Assembly: GCA_030151745.1 (NCBI GenBank)
Contig: JASLDA010000491.1
Span: 1 to 10,593 of the forward strand
From: Chitinophagaceae bacterium
Lineage (GTDB): Bacteria; Bacteroidota; Bacteroidia; Chitinophagales; Chitinophagaceae
DNA: 10,593 nucleotides
Direction: 5' to 3'
Part shown: in pieces, positions 1 through 6,544 of the stretch
Layout of the letters: every line of letters begins with the position of its first letter
Position numbering within the stretch: the first letter of the stretch is position 1
Program-made: the position numbers and the translations under genes
Notes under the pieces: model-generated
Database searches by the model: none
The model's input: the letters and a program-made list of their open reading frames with translations, nothing else
What the model was told of the DNA's origin: nothing

Positions 1-65
1 TTTTCCTGTCATGGTGAGCGCAGGTTCGGGTTCGGGCGAACCGGAGTCGAACCACGACAGGAAAA
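1..65. repeat. REP-like palindromic element 1
   Basis: The ends are a perfect 10-bp inverted repeat: TTTTCCTGTC at 1-10 and GACAGGAAAA at 56-65. The pairing continues inward (ATGGT against ACCAC) with one mismatch. Inside is a second stem, GGTTCG (23-28) with CGAACC (37-42). The arms carry TGAGCGCAG (15-23) and GTCGAACC (46-53), which look like the two halves of the core seen intact, in the other orientation, in the neighbouring element. This is the architecture of an interspersed extragenic palindrome. The element may extend left of the window. Confidence 0.6.
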
Positions 66-82
66 GCCCTGGGAGCGCCGCC

Positions 83-143
83 TGGTTCATGCCGCCCTTC
101 GACTACGCTCACCCTTCGACTGCGCTCAGGGTGACATGAACCA
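83..143. repeat. REP-like palindromic element 2 with a tandem 17-bp unit
   Basis: Terminal 9-bp perfect inverted repeats TGGTTCATG (83-91) and CATGAACCA (135-143) bracket two copies of a 17-bp unit, CCCTTCGACTACGCTCA (95-111) and CCCTTCGACTGCGCTCA (112-128), which differ at one base. TTCGACTGCGCTCA is the reverse complement of TGAGCGCAGTCGAA, the core that is split in element 1. Sequences of this type are common intergenic repeats in Bacteroidota genomes (from memory, not searched). Confidence 0.6.
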
Positions 144-281
144 CGTCCCGGATGATTGCGGCGCGCGGCATAAATCTCAGGATGACATTGATCGATTTTC
201 GGGATAGGCTCTGAATGATGTTCCGCAAGGACTGCGCTTGCTTCGCGAATGAAGCCGCGCTTTATCCCCTGCGGGTAAATA

Positions 282-308
282 GCAGGCGGAACGACTCGTT
301 CCGCCTGC
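282..308 (-). terminator. Strong hairpin downstream of the leftward lipoprotein gene
   Basis: GCAGGCGGAACGA (282-294) and TCGTTCCGCCTGC (296-308) are perfectly complementary around base 295, giving a 12-bp stem with a 3-nt loop. It lies 24 bp beyond the stop codon of the leftward gene ending at 333. On the minus strand it is followed by TATTT, a weak U-tract, so it fits a terminator or an mRNA 3'-end stabiliser. The other side (CTTGCC) has no T-run. Confidence 0.55.
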
Positions 309-332
309 CTTGCCGGGGAATTAGCACCCTTC

Positions 333-728
333 TCAGGGAAGGAGCTTAAAGGCCACGTCCTTGCGCGCCGTCGCGCCGTCATGGTCGATGATCGTGATCA
401 GGCTGAGGTTGACGGTGCGCGCCTGGGAGGTGCCGGCCACCCAAACTTCGCTGATGTCGAAGCTATCCGCATGGGTATGCTGTGCGATATCGTAAATGAC
501 GGAGTCGGTAGCGCTGTCGCTGAGCTTGATCTCGTAGCCGTGCAGCTCGCTGGGATAGCTTACCCGCGCCCGGATCAGCACGGTATCCCCGCTGTGGAAT
601 ATCTGCCCGGCCTGGGGGCTCAGGATCGTCGCACTGACCTGCTGCGGATCGGGCGTTACGTTGTCGTCTTTCTGGCAGGCGCTGAAAAGCAGCAGGGCTG
701 CAAAGCCTGCGGATATGGTTTTCTTCAT
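333..728 (-). CDS. Small surface-type lipoprotein, Ig-like fold suspected
   Basis: This 131-residue protein has a clear lipoprotein signal: a KK start, a hydrophobic stretch and a lipobox ending FSAC with Cys18. The mature end reads C-QKDD, like the acidic export signal that sends Bacteroidota lipoproteins to the cell surface. Residues 31-131 are predicted beta-rich (ILSPQAG, GDTVLIRARV, HGYEIKL, DGATARKDVAFKLLP), the pattern of a single Ig-like or cadherin-like sandwich. A His-containing HTHAD stretch (residues 84-88) could bind metal, but that is a guess. The start is 12 bp after the stop of the CDVCGC barrel gene, so the two are almost certainly cotranscribed. I recall similar small proteins beside such barrels in other Bacteroidota, without a known function. 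The stop codon is TGA. Confidence 0.8.
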   Translation of the reverse strand: MKKTISAGFAALLLFSACQKDDNVTPDPQQVSATILSPQAGQIFHSGDTVLIRARVSYPSELHGYEIKLSDSATDSVIYDIAQHTHADSFDISEVWVAGTSQARTVNLSLITIIDHDGATARKDVAFKLLP

Positions 729-740
729 TGAGTTTTTCGT

Positions 741-1661
741 TTAGAAAAGCAGGAAAAGACCTGCGTCGATTTTGTTGGTTGCGGTGACGTAGCCTGTCGC
801 GTAATCCTGGCTCAGCGGCAGCTGCCAGACCACGCGCAGCCCCAGCCGTTTGTAATACGCCTGCATTCCCGCGGCGGCAAAGCAGAGATAGCCCCCGCTT
901 TGCTTATTGAGCCACCTGCGCTCGTAGTTGTCGTAGTCGTGCAGGCTGTACTCGTAACGGATCCCGGCCTGGGGAGTCAGCGTCACATCTCTATGCGTGA
1001 ATGAATGGAAGGCCAGGAGTCCTGCGCCCAGCCGGTTGCCGTACTTATAACTCTCGGAATTGGGCAGCGTGATCGTGTATGACGCATCCAGGTTCAGTCC
1101 GTTGTTCCGGCGGCGCAGCGTGTAATTGGTATTCAGGATGAAATCCCAGGAACCGGTCCCGGGCTGCATGTTCGGCAGGCCTTCCTTATCGCGCTGCGTA
1201 ATACCGGTATAGCTCCCGGTCGGAAGCTTCAGCCCCCCGCCGGCCAGGAGCTGGCTCTGCCAGCCGGAACGGGCGGGATCGTCCTTGATCAATATCACAT
1301 TCGCCAGGAAGGAAATATCGCCGATGCCGGACATCGTGACCGTGCCCGTATCGCCGCGCTGCTGGTTATAGCGGTACGGCAGGAAAGCGAAGAGCTGCAG
1401 CCGGCTGCCCACATTGTACCGTCCCCAGACCTGCAAGGTATTGTAGTAATCCTTCGCCTGCTCGTTCGGGCGGTTTTCGAACAGTGAGGGATGGTCGCTG
1501 CTGAAGCCGTTGTAGAGATACTGGATGCCTATGAAATTGAACGTCGCCTTGGGCAGTATGCCAAGGCTGTTGCTGGAAGCCGAGCAGCCGCAGACGTCGC
1601 AGGCGCGCGCCGGAGCTCCCAGAACCGATGCCAGCAGCATCAGCCCCATGATTCGTTTCAT
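741..1661 (-). CDS. Outer-membrane beta-barrel-like protein with CDVCGC amino end
   Basis: I chose the start at 1661 (306 residues, MKRIMGLMLL...) because it gives a clean signal peptide; the longer reading frame up to 1763 prepends an Arg-rich, non-signal-like segment. Cleavage before Cys21 (APARA/C) would leave CDVCGC (Cys21, Cys24, Cys26) at the mature amino end, a compact thiol cluster suited to soft metals. The rest alternates aromatic and polar residues in amphipathic strands (VWGRYNVGSRLQLFAFLPY, DISFLANVIL, GLNLDASYTITLP, VTLTPQAGIRYEY), and the protein ends with the hydrophobic-aromatic pattern IDAGLFLLF, typical of outer membrane barrels. Such proteins are often just called 'transporter'. 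It lies between a Cys-rich small protein (upstream) and a lipoprotein (12 bp downstream). A metal-related function is inferred from the Cys motifs only. Confidence 0.8.
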   Translation of the reverse strand: MKRIMGLMLLASVLGAPARACDVCGCSASSNSLGILPKATFNFIGIQYLYNGFSSDHPSLFENRPNEQAKDYYNTLQVWGRYNVGSRLQLFAFLPYRYNQQRGDTGTVTMSGIGDISFLANVILIKDDPARSGWQSQLLAGGGLKLPTGSYTGITQRDKEGLPNMQPGTGSWDFILNTNYTLRRRNNGLNLDASYTITLPNSESYKYGNRLGAGLLAFHSFTHRDVTLTPQAGIRYEYSLHDYDNYERRWLNKQSGGYLCFAAAGMQAYYKRLGLRVVWQLPLSQDYATGYVTATNKIDAGLFLLF

Positions 1662-1824
1662 TGGAAAAGCTGTTAGAATGTATAGATACCAGGGACCTGG
1701 CAGGCAGACCCGGGATTGCGGCAATACCGGCAATAAAGTCATTCCCCGGGCGCGGCAGCGCACATGGGGAAATAACAGGAGCCGCTGCCGCTAAGGCAAG
1801 GCTACCGGACATTGCATGACCAGC

Positions 1825-2214
1825 CTAACAGCAGGAAGCAGGCGGATGAAAAACGGAAGAAGCTGCCAGCCGGCCGTGCAGATGTTGCAGCCCGGGCGTA
1901 TGTACGGCATCGTCGCAGAACCCGAAGCGGCCCGGGGACTGGCCCGGGACGAGGGGCAGGATACAGGCCAGGACCTCGATCTTCAGGGTCTTGGCAGGCG
2001 TGTTGCCGGAAGGCTTTTCGTTATCGTCCACTTTCCGGAGCTGCTTGCGGAGATAACATTTCCCGCAGCATTTCATCTGCGGCTTGTCGCGGTTCTCGCA
2101 GAGATTCTGCGCGACATAGCTCTTGTTCAGCTCATAGAGACCAAGCACCGCGACATGCGCCAGGCACTGCAGCAGCAGGCACAAACCCAGCAGGATCGCG
2201 GTAACTCGCTTCAC
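1825..2214 (-). CDS. Small Cys-rich membrane or exported protein
   Basis: This is a 129-residue protein starting with GTG (2212-2214). Residues 4-26 are strongly hydrophobic and form a signal anchor or uncleaved signal. Then comes a dense motif: N30-K-S-Y33, L38-C39-E-N-R-D-K-P45, then C49-C50-G-K-C53-Y-L-R-K-Q-L59. The CxxxxxxxxxCCGKC spacing suggests metal or disulfide chemistry. The tail contains a second hydrophobic stretch (IEVLACILPLVPG), an H-rich segment (HTPGLQHLHG) and FHPPASCC at the end. I have an impression of this family as an unannotated Bacteroidota group ending in FHPP, but cannot name it. A gap of 163 bp separates it from the barrel gene downstream, so cotranscription is likely but not proved. 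A Bacteroidota-type promoter lies immediately upstream. The antisense frames covering it have no domain-like content. Confidence 0.75.
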   Translation of the reverse strand: MKRVTAILLGLCLLLQCLAHVAVLGLYELNKSYVAQNLCENRDKPQMKCCGKCYLRKQLRKVDDNEKPSGNTPAKTLKIEVLACILPLVPGQSPGRFGFCDDAVHTPGLQHLHGRLAASSVFHPPASCC

Positions 2215-2218
2215 ACCG

Positions 2219-2251
2219 CAAAGGTAGGGACGGGAGCTTTCCCGGTCGCAA
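2219..2251 (-). promoter_or_regulatory. Bacteroidota-type promoter for the Cys-rich protein operon
   Basis: On the minus strand, TACCTTTG (2226 down to 2219) fits the -7 consensus TAnnTTTG exactly, and a TTG (2251-2249) lies 22 nt upstream as the -33 element. Transcription should begin some 5-8 nt after the box, at about 2214-2211, which is the GTG start codon itself. The mRNA may therefore be leaderless. A small palindrome, CGGGAGCTTTCCCG (2231-2244), sits between the two boxes and could be an operator. Confidence 0.55.
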
Positions 2252-2365
2252 TCGGCCGAGCGCCTTTTTTAAAAAGCAAAACGGTTGAGCCGGCTGCTTT
2301 TACGGCTCGCTGCATCCCGGCCTGGCGGTACCACTGGACGATGCGGAGCAGCCTGTCCAGGCTCT

Positions 2366-2800
2366 TCACAGCAATTTAAACCGGTTAAATATCGCCAGGG
2401 TCTCGTCCCGGTACGTCGGACCGATACCGATGGCCTGATCGCCCACGCGGATGAGTTTCCGTCCAGCTCGTTGACGTAGTTCATATTCACGATGTACGAT
2501 TTGCTTACCCGGATGAAATACCCCTTGTCGCTCAGCATATCGGCCATGTGCTTCATCGTACTATAGACGACGATGCGCGTAGTCCCGATCCAGAGCCTGA
2601 CATAGTCTTCCAAACCTTCAACCAGCCACAGCTCCTGAAGATTCACCTTCACCAGCTTGCCTTCCGCCTTTACGAACATCATATCCGGGCGTACCTCCTT
2701 CTGCACCTTTGCCTCCGGCTTATCCTGTTGCAGGAATCTCCTGGCTTGCTGGATAGCCGTCAGGAAACGGTCAAAGGAAACAGGTTTTACCAGGTAGGCG
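2366..2800 (-). pseudogene. LytTR response regulator remnant (5'-truncated, frameshifted)
   Basis: The minus strand encodes the last helix of a receiver domain (YLVKPVSFDRFLTAIQQA, containing the conserved Lys-Pro) and then a LytTR DNA-binding domain (MFVKAEGKLVKVNLQELWLV, YSTMKHMADML, FIRVSKSYIVNMNYVNELDG). Two lesions are visible. First, the phosphoacceptor part of the receiver domain is absent: upstream of about 2795 the sequence matches a different gene on the opposite strand. Second, after NELDG the frame breaks at the T-run 2456-2458 (AAA on the coding strand); adding one base restores KLIRVGDQAIGIGPTYRDET and then LAIFNRFKLL, with a TGA stop at 2366-2368, the normal LytTR ending. The uninterrupted frame instead runs on to 2269 as non-LytTR sequence. 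It is almost certainly non-functional, unless the single-base loss is a sequencing error; even then the receiver would be missing. Confidence 0.85.
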
Positions 2801-3184
2801 CCTATGTCCGTATCAGGCACCGCGACACCAGCATCGACAGCATTCAGATCAATGTGGCGAAGTGCGATCATGACAGCATCTTCCTTCGGCTGAACATCTA
2901 CGAAGGGGCGACAGCCTGGTAAACGTGCCTGACGAGCCGATCTATGTCAGCACAGATACAGCCACGGCGATGAAAAGATCCTTGTGGACCTGAGCAGGCG
3001 GAATATCATGGTGAGTCGCAACATTATCCTCTCTGCAGAGCTGGTAAAGAACCCTGGCGGAAAGGCGTTGTATTTCTGTGCAGAATTGCCCGGAAACCGC
3101 GGCTACATGCGTGTGACAAGCCGGGGCAAATGGGGGACCTTTCCCATGTTGGGTCCAAGCATCAGCGCGTATGTGACGTACTGA
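2796..3184 (+). pseudogene. 3' remnant of an exported protein gene with two frameshifts
   Basis: Three consecutive plus-strand pieces in three different frames read as one protein tail. Piece A (about 2796-2922) is GAYVRIRHRDTSIDSIQINV followed by AKCDHDSIFLRLNIYEG. Piece B (about 2908-2970) is GDSLVNVPDEPIYVSTDT. Piece C (about 2966-3184) is KILVDLSRRNIMVSRNIILS, AELVKNPGGKALYFCAEL, then MRVTSRGKWGTFPMLGP, ending with TGA. The shifts fall near the G-run at 2905-2908 and near 2961-2972. The order (RLNIY, then VDL..NI.V, then a beta-rich end) resembles the carboxy-terminal domain of Bacteroidota exported proteins that often carry a carboxypeptidase-regulatory-like domain. This is recalled from family patterns, not searched. 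The 5' part is missing to the left of the junction with the LytTR remnant. Confidence 0.7.
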
Positions 3185-3193
3185 AGCGTAATC

Positions 3194-3222
3194 TGCGGTC
3201 CTGGCAATATTCCCGGGCCGCA
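3194..3222. terminator. Hairpin between convergent ends
   Basis: TGCGGTCCTGG (3194-3204) pairs with CCCGGGCCGCA (3212-3222) over 11 positions with one G-U pair and one mismatch, around a 7-nt AT-rich loop. It lies between the stop of the rightward remnant (3184) and the stop of the leftward AraC gene (3229), where a bidirectional terminator would be expected. There is no long T-tract on either side, so function is inferred from position and stem strength. Confidence 0.5.
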
Positions 3223-3228
3223 ATAAGT

Positions 3229-4014
3229 TCAGTATTTACGAAAATCGGAGGGCCGCACATGGGTGAATTCCTGGAAGGCATCGCTGAAGGAGCTGATCGT
3301 GCCGTAGCCGACCAGGCCTGCGATATCGCCGATGGTCTTCCGGGTTTTCAGAATCAGCTCGATGGCCTTCACCATCCGGACGGTCTTCAGAAACTGGAGA
3401 AAGGAAAGCTGCATCGTGGACTGGAACAGCCGGGACATGGTACGCTCGCTGACATTGAAGCGGCTGCTTACGCTCTTCAGGCTAAGCGGCTCGGCCATGT
3501 TCTTCTCGAGGTACTTCAGGATCGGCTGCATCCGCTCATCGTCCGTGACGGGAAGAATAATGGGCAGCGCGTTGTTGTTCAGCTGAGGCAGCAGGTTCTT
3601 CAGCGCAACCAGGAATTCGAAGTGCTTGTCCTGGTGACCCACATGCCTGCCGTCCCAGCGTTCCGTATGATTGATCATCCGGATCAGCAGCTCACTGGCC
3701 GGGTAAATACCGAGCTTCCCGTAAAAAGGATCGGCCTCGTCGTCATGCGCGTAGAAATACAGCGACCTCAGCACCGTTGCCGAATAGCCGATGCGTAAGA
3801 CATGCTCGATGCCCTGGGGTATCCAGAAGTAATGCCGCGCCGGTACCACATAGGTCCTGTAGCCTATCGTCACAAAGGCGATGCCTCCTTCCACATAGCT
3901 GAGCTGCCCTTTGGTATGGCTGTGAAGCGGGATCAGCTTTTCAGACTTCTCGTGCATCACGAACACGCTATTCGCCTGCTTGTCGATCTCCGGAAGCGCC
4001 GCTATCAGTCCCAT
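3229..4014 (-). CDS. AraC-family transcriptional regulator (cupin sensor)
   Basis: At 261 residues this is the usual size for a one-component AraC regulator. The amino half looks like a cupin-type effector domain: IPLHSHTKGQLSYVEGGIAF, then VVPARHYFWIPQGIEHVLRI, with the His residues of such barrels. The carboxy-terminal 100 residues hold the two helix-turn-helix units of the AraC/XylS domain: LSLKSVSSRFNVSERTMSRL (first) and IGDIAGLVGYGTISSFSDAF, then HVRPSDFRKY (second, with the conserved G-Y-x-x-x-S-x-F-x-x-x-F pattern). It stands back to back with the efflux operon starting at 4136, sharing a 121-bp control region, so it probably activates that operon when its effector is present. The effector may be the pump's substrate. 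The start ATG at 4014 is preceded by its own -7 box. Confidence 0.92.
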   Translation of the reverse strand: MGLIAALPEIDKQANSVFVMHEKSEKLIPLHSHTKGQLSYVEGGIAFVTIGYRTYVVPARHYFWIPQGIEHVLRIGYSATVLRSLYFYAHDDEADPFYGKLGIYPASELLIRMINHTERWDGRHVGHQDKHFEFLVALKNLLPQLNNNALPIILPVTDDERMQPILKYLEKNMAEPLSLKSVSSRFNVSERTMSRLFQSTMQLSFLQFLKTVRMVKAIELILKTRKTIGDIAGLVGYGTISSFSDAFQEFTHVRPSDFRKY

Positions 4015-4042
4015 TTATCTGCATGGCATATACCCGCCGCTG

Positions 4043-4050
4043 CAAATTTA
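4043..4050 (-). promoter_or_regulatory. -7 box of the AraC regulator promoter
   Basis: On the minus strand the sequence reads TAAATTTG, an exact match to the Bacteroidota -7 consensus TAnnTTTG. A TTT (4075-4073) lies 22 nt upstream as a possible weak -33. The expected transcription start is near 4036, giving a leader of about 20 nt before the ATG at 4014. Confidence 0.5.
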
Positions 4051-4115
4051 CGCCACTTGACCGGAATGATGTAAAGATTGACTTTTTCCGGCAAAGATGA
4101 CATATACGGCCCCGG

Positions 4116-4123
4116 TAATTTTG
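4116..4123 (+). promoter_or_regulatory. -7 box of the efflux operon promoter
   Basis: TAATTTTG matches TAnnTTTG exactly, and the next base is C as in the extended consensus. No clear -33 TTG lies at 19-23 nt upstream (the nearest, 4078-4080, is too far), which fits a promoter needing an activator such as the divergent AraC protein. The expected start is near 4130, only a few bases before the ATG at 4136. This also argues against the in-frame ATG at 4097, which would lie upstream of the promoter box. Confidence 0.5.
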
Positions 4124-4135
4124 CATCCCAGCAAC

Positions 4136-5473
4136 ATGATCCGTAGCATCACTACATTTCTATTGGGCATGACGCTGGTAAGTCATACGGCTCTTACATA
4201 TGGCAAGACCAGCGTTGCAGATAAAGACACCCTAAGCATCTCACTGCCGGAAGCCTGGAGCAAAGCGGAAGCCCACAGCCGCCTGATCGGGATCAAAAGG
4301 AAGGCCGCCGGCATCGCGGGGGAGGAAGTCAGGGACGCGCGCATGGAACGCCTGCCGGAGCTGGGATTGAGCGGCAGCGCCGAGAAGGCAAGCAATATCC
4401 CGATCTATGAGAACGGACTTTTTTCAAGCCCCACGCAGCAGCACGAGGTCATCCACACCCTATACCGGGTGGGCGCGGATCTCTACCTGAACATCTACAA
4501 CGGCAATAAGCTCAACCTGAAGATCGAAAGCGACAAGACCCTGCACCAGCTCAGCCTGATCCGGCAGGACCAGGCGGTTTCCGACATCCGCTACAGGACA
4601 GCGGCGCTTTACCTCGACCTGCAGAAATCGCTCATTTCCCGGGACCTGATCGTCCGGGATATCGCCGACCAGGAAAAGCAGCTGAAGGAGATCAGGGCCT
4701 TCCATAAAAACGGGACTGTGCTCAGGAGCGATGTCCTGCGCGTGGAGCTGGAACTGTCCCGCCGCAACATGGCGCTGGTCACCATCGAGAACGATATCCT
4801 GATCGCCGTCCAGAAGCTCAACATCATCATGGGGGAGCCGGACGAGAAGATGATCCTTCCGGCTGCACCCGGCGCGCATTGGGACGACAGCACGAGCTAT
4901 GAGCGATACCTGGAAGATGCCATGCGTCATTCCTTTCCTTACCACCTATCGGAGAAGCAGACCGTGCTAAGCGAAATACACCTGAAGCAGGTAAAGGCAA
5001 ACGCGCGTCCGAAACTGGGCATGTACGGGGACTTCTATTATGCCAATCCCCAGATATTCCTGTATCCCTACAATCCTTACTGGTATTCCCTGGGCGTGGC
5101 TGGGCTCAAGGCTTCTTTCCCCCTATCCGAGCTCTATCATAACGTCCATAAAGTACGGGCCGCGAGGCTGGAGCTGGAAAAGGAGGAAGAAGCGCATAGA
5201 GACGCGGAGGACAATGTGCGCCAGCATGTGAAGGAGGCCTTCCTCCGCTACAGGGAAGCCCTGGTGCAGATACAGGTGGCGGAGAGAAACGTGGCGCAGG
5301 CGGAGGAAAATGCACGCATCGTCAAGAATACCTACTTCAGCCAGACCTCCCTGATCACGGATCTGCTGGACGCAGACGTCCAGCTGCTGCAGACCCGCTT
5401 CGAGCTCGCTGCCGCCCGTATCATGGCGCAGAACAAATATTACTTGCTTCAAAACATTACTGGTGTATTGTAA
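4136..5473 (+). CDS. TolC-family outer membrane efflux protein
   Basis: A 445-residue outer membrane factor of the tripartite pump. I start it at 4136 (MIRSITTFLLGMTLVSHTAL) because this gives a classic signal peptide and follows the -7 box; starting at 4097 would add 13 residues before the signal. There is no lipobox Cys. The mature protein shows the twofold TolC pattern. Repeat one begins ISLPEAWSKAEAHS and contains a long helical hairpin (IRYRTAALYLDLQKSLISRD, then GTVLRSDVLRVELELSRRN, then AVQKLNIIMGEP). Repeat two ends AEENARIVKNTYFSQTSLIT, then DLLDADVQLLQTRFELAAAR, then KYYLLQNITGVL. Six bp separate its stop from the adaptor gene. Length and motifs are complete, so it is expected to be functional. 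Confidence 0.93.
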   Translation: MIRSITTFLLGMTLVSHTALTYGKTSVADKDTLSISLPEAWSKAEAHSRLIGIKRKAAGIAGEEVRDARMERLPELGLSGSAEKASNIPIYENGLFSSPTQQHEVIHTLYRVGADLYLNIYNGNKLNLKIESDKTLHQLSLIRQDQAVSDIRYRTAALYLDLQKSLISRDLIVRDIADQEKQLKEIRAFHKNGTVLRSDVLRVELELSRRNMALVTIENDILIAVQKLNIIMGEPDEKMILPAAPGAHWDDSTSYERYLEDAMRHSFPYHLSEKQTVLSEIHLKQVKANARPKLGMYGDFYYANPQIFLYPYNPYWYSLGVAGLKASFPLSELYHNVHKVRAARLELEKEEEAHRDAEDNVRQHVKEAFLRYREALVQIQVAERNVAQAEENARIVKNTYFSQTSLITDLLDADVQLLQTRFELAAARIMAQNKYYLLQNITGVL

Positions 5474-5479
5474 AAAGGG

Positions 5480-6544
5480 ATGAAAAAGAAATACTCCGTT
5501 ACGGACAGACTGATCACGAGAATAACCGGATGGATCGCAGCGGCTGTTTCCATCGCCCTTGCCGTCTGGGGCATATGCACGCTGTGGGGCTACTACGTTT
5601 ATGAGCAGACGAACGATGCGCAGGTGGAAGAATACGTCAACCCGGTGATTTCCCGGGCCGGCGGCTTTATCTCGGCCGTGAAATTCGAAGAGAATCAACA
5701 CGTACGAAAAGGGGATACCCTCCTCATCATCGACAACCGGGAATACGTGCTGCAGCAGGAGCAGACCGAAGCCTCCATACGGAAAGCGGAAGCTCAGCTG
5801 CAGGTGCTGGAAAGCAATATGCACACGCTCGAGAAAACCGCGGCCTCTTCCAGGGCGCGGATAACGGCAGCGGAGGCCAAAGTCTGGAAGCAGCAGCTGG
5901 ACTACGACCGCTATAAGCAGCTGTACCACGAAGAGTCCGCCACGCAGCAGCAGCTGGAGAACATGCAGGCCACGCTGGACGTGAATAAAAGCGACTACAG
6001 GTCGGCGGAGGAGGACTACAACGCCGCAAGCTCCCGCATAGAAGACATACGTGCGGAGAAGACGATGGTCTATGCGGAGCTCAGCCGGCTGCGCGCCCTC
6101 CTGGACCGGCACAAGCTGGACGTCAGCTACACGATCATTACCGCGCCCTACGACGGCAGGATGGGCCGGCGCAGCGTGGAGGCGGGTCAGATGATAGACG
6201 CGGGGGAAACACTGGCATTCATCGTCAACAACGAGACCGACAAATGGGTCGTGGCCAACTATAAGGAAACGCAGGTCGGGCATATGCGCATCGGCGACTC
6301 GGTGAAGGTAGTCGCGGACGCATACCCCGGCAGGGAGTTCAGGGGCACGATCATCTCGCTCTCCCCCGCTACGGGCTCCAGCTTCTCTCTGCTTCCGCCG
6401 GACAACTCCACGGGAAACTATGTCAAGATCGTGCAGCGCGTGCCGGTGCGCATCCGCATCGACGGCGAGCGCAAGGACATCGATGTGCTGAAGGTCGGGA
6501 TGAACGTCAACGTCTACGTGCCCAAAGACCAGCACCATGGATAG
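5480..6544 (+). CDS. HlyD/EmrA-type membrane fusion protein
   Basis: A 354-residue periplasmic adaptor linking the inner membrane pump to the TolC-like duct. It has a short cytoplasmic amino end, one membrane helix (about residues 17-41), then the TNDAQV motif (44-49) and a lipoyl-like half (VISRAGGFISAVKFEENQHV, GDTLLIIDNREY). A long coiled-coil hairpin (about 90-205, rich in Glu, Gln and Ala) is followed by the second lipoyl half and barrel (TIITAPYDGRMGRRSVEAGQ, then KWVVANYKETQVGHMRIGD). The segment SLLPPDNSTGNYVKIVQRVP is a hallmark of the EmrA subgroup that works with 14-helix DHA2 MFS pumps. This matches the next gene, whose ATG (6537) lies inside this gene, overlapping by 8 bp and implying translational coupling. 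Confidence 0.93.
   Translation: MKKKYSVTDRLITRITGWIAAAVSIALAVWGICTLWGYYVYEQTNDAQVEEYVNPVISRAGGFISAVKFEENQHVRKGDTLLIIDNREYVLQQEQTEASIRKAEAQLQVLESNMHTLEKTAASSRARITAAEAKVWKQQLDYDRYKQLYHEESATQQQLENMQATLDVNKSDYRSAEEDYNAASSRIEDIRAEKTMVYAELSRLRALLDRHKLDVSYTIITAPYDGRMGRRSVEAGQMIDAGETLAFIVNNETDKWVVANYKETQVGHMRIGDSVKVVADAYPGREFRGTIISLSPATGSSFSLLPPDNSTGNYVKIVQRVPVRIRIDGERKDIDVLKVGMNVNVYVPKDQHHG

Larger units (their letters stand above)
1..332. other. Gene-free left flank with repeats and a hairpin
   Basis: I see no convincing coding region here on either strand. The segment holds two palindromic repeat elements (1-65 and 83-143), an unremarkable stretch from about 144 to 281, and a 27-bp perfect palindrome (282-308) just beyond the end of the leftward lipoprotein gene. 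A weak short stem (GCTTC/GAAGC, near 240-254) also occurs. No TAnnTTTG promoter box was noticed. Confidence 0.6.

Noticed and set aside
30..58. tRNA T-arm-like sequence on the minus strand (GGTTCGACTCC)
   Set aside because: The flanks do not form the T-stem and no anticodon or acceptor arms are present; the bases belong to the palindromic repeat.
1662..1763. 34-residue amino-terminal extension of the barrel protein
   Set aside because: It would bury the signal peptide behind an Arg/Pro-rich segment; the ATG at 1661 gives a standard signal.
2269..2365. Carboxy-terminal extension of the uninterrupted LytTR frame
   Set aside because: It is the out-of-frame tail after the frameshift; the restored frame stops at 2366.
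4097..4135. Earlier start for the TolC-like gene
   Set aside because: It lies upstream of the predicted -7 box and would add 13 residues before the signal peptide.
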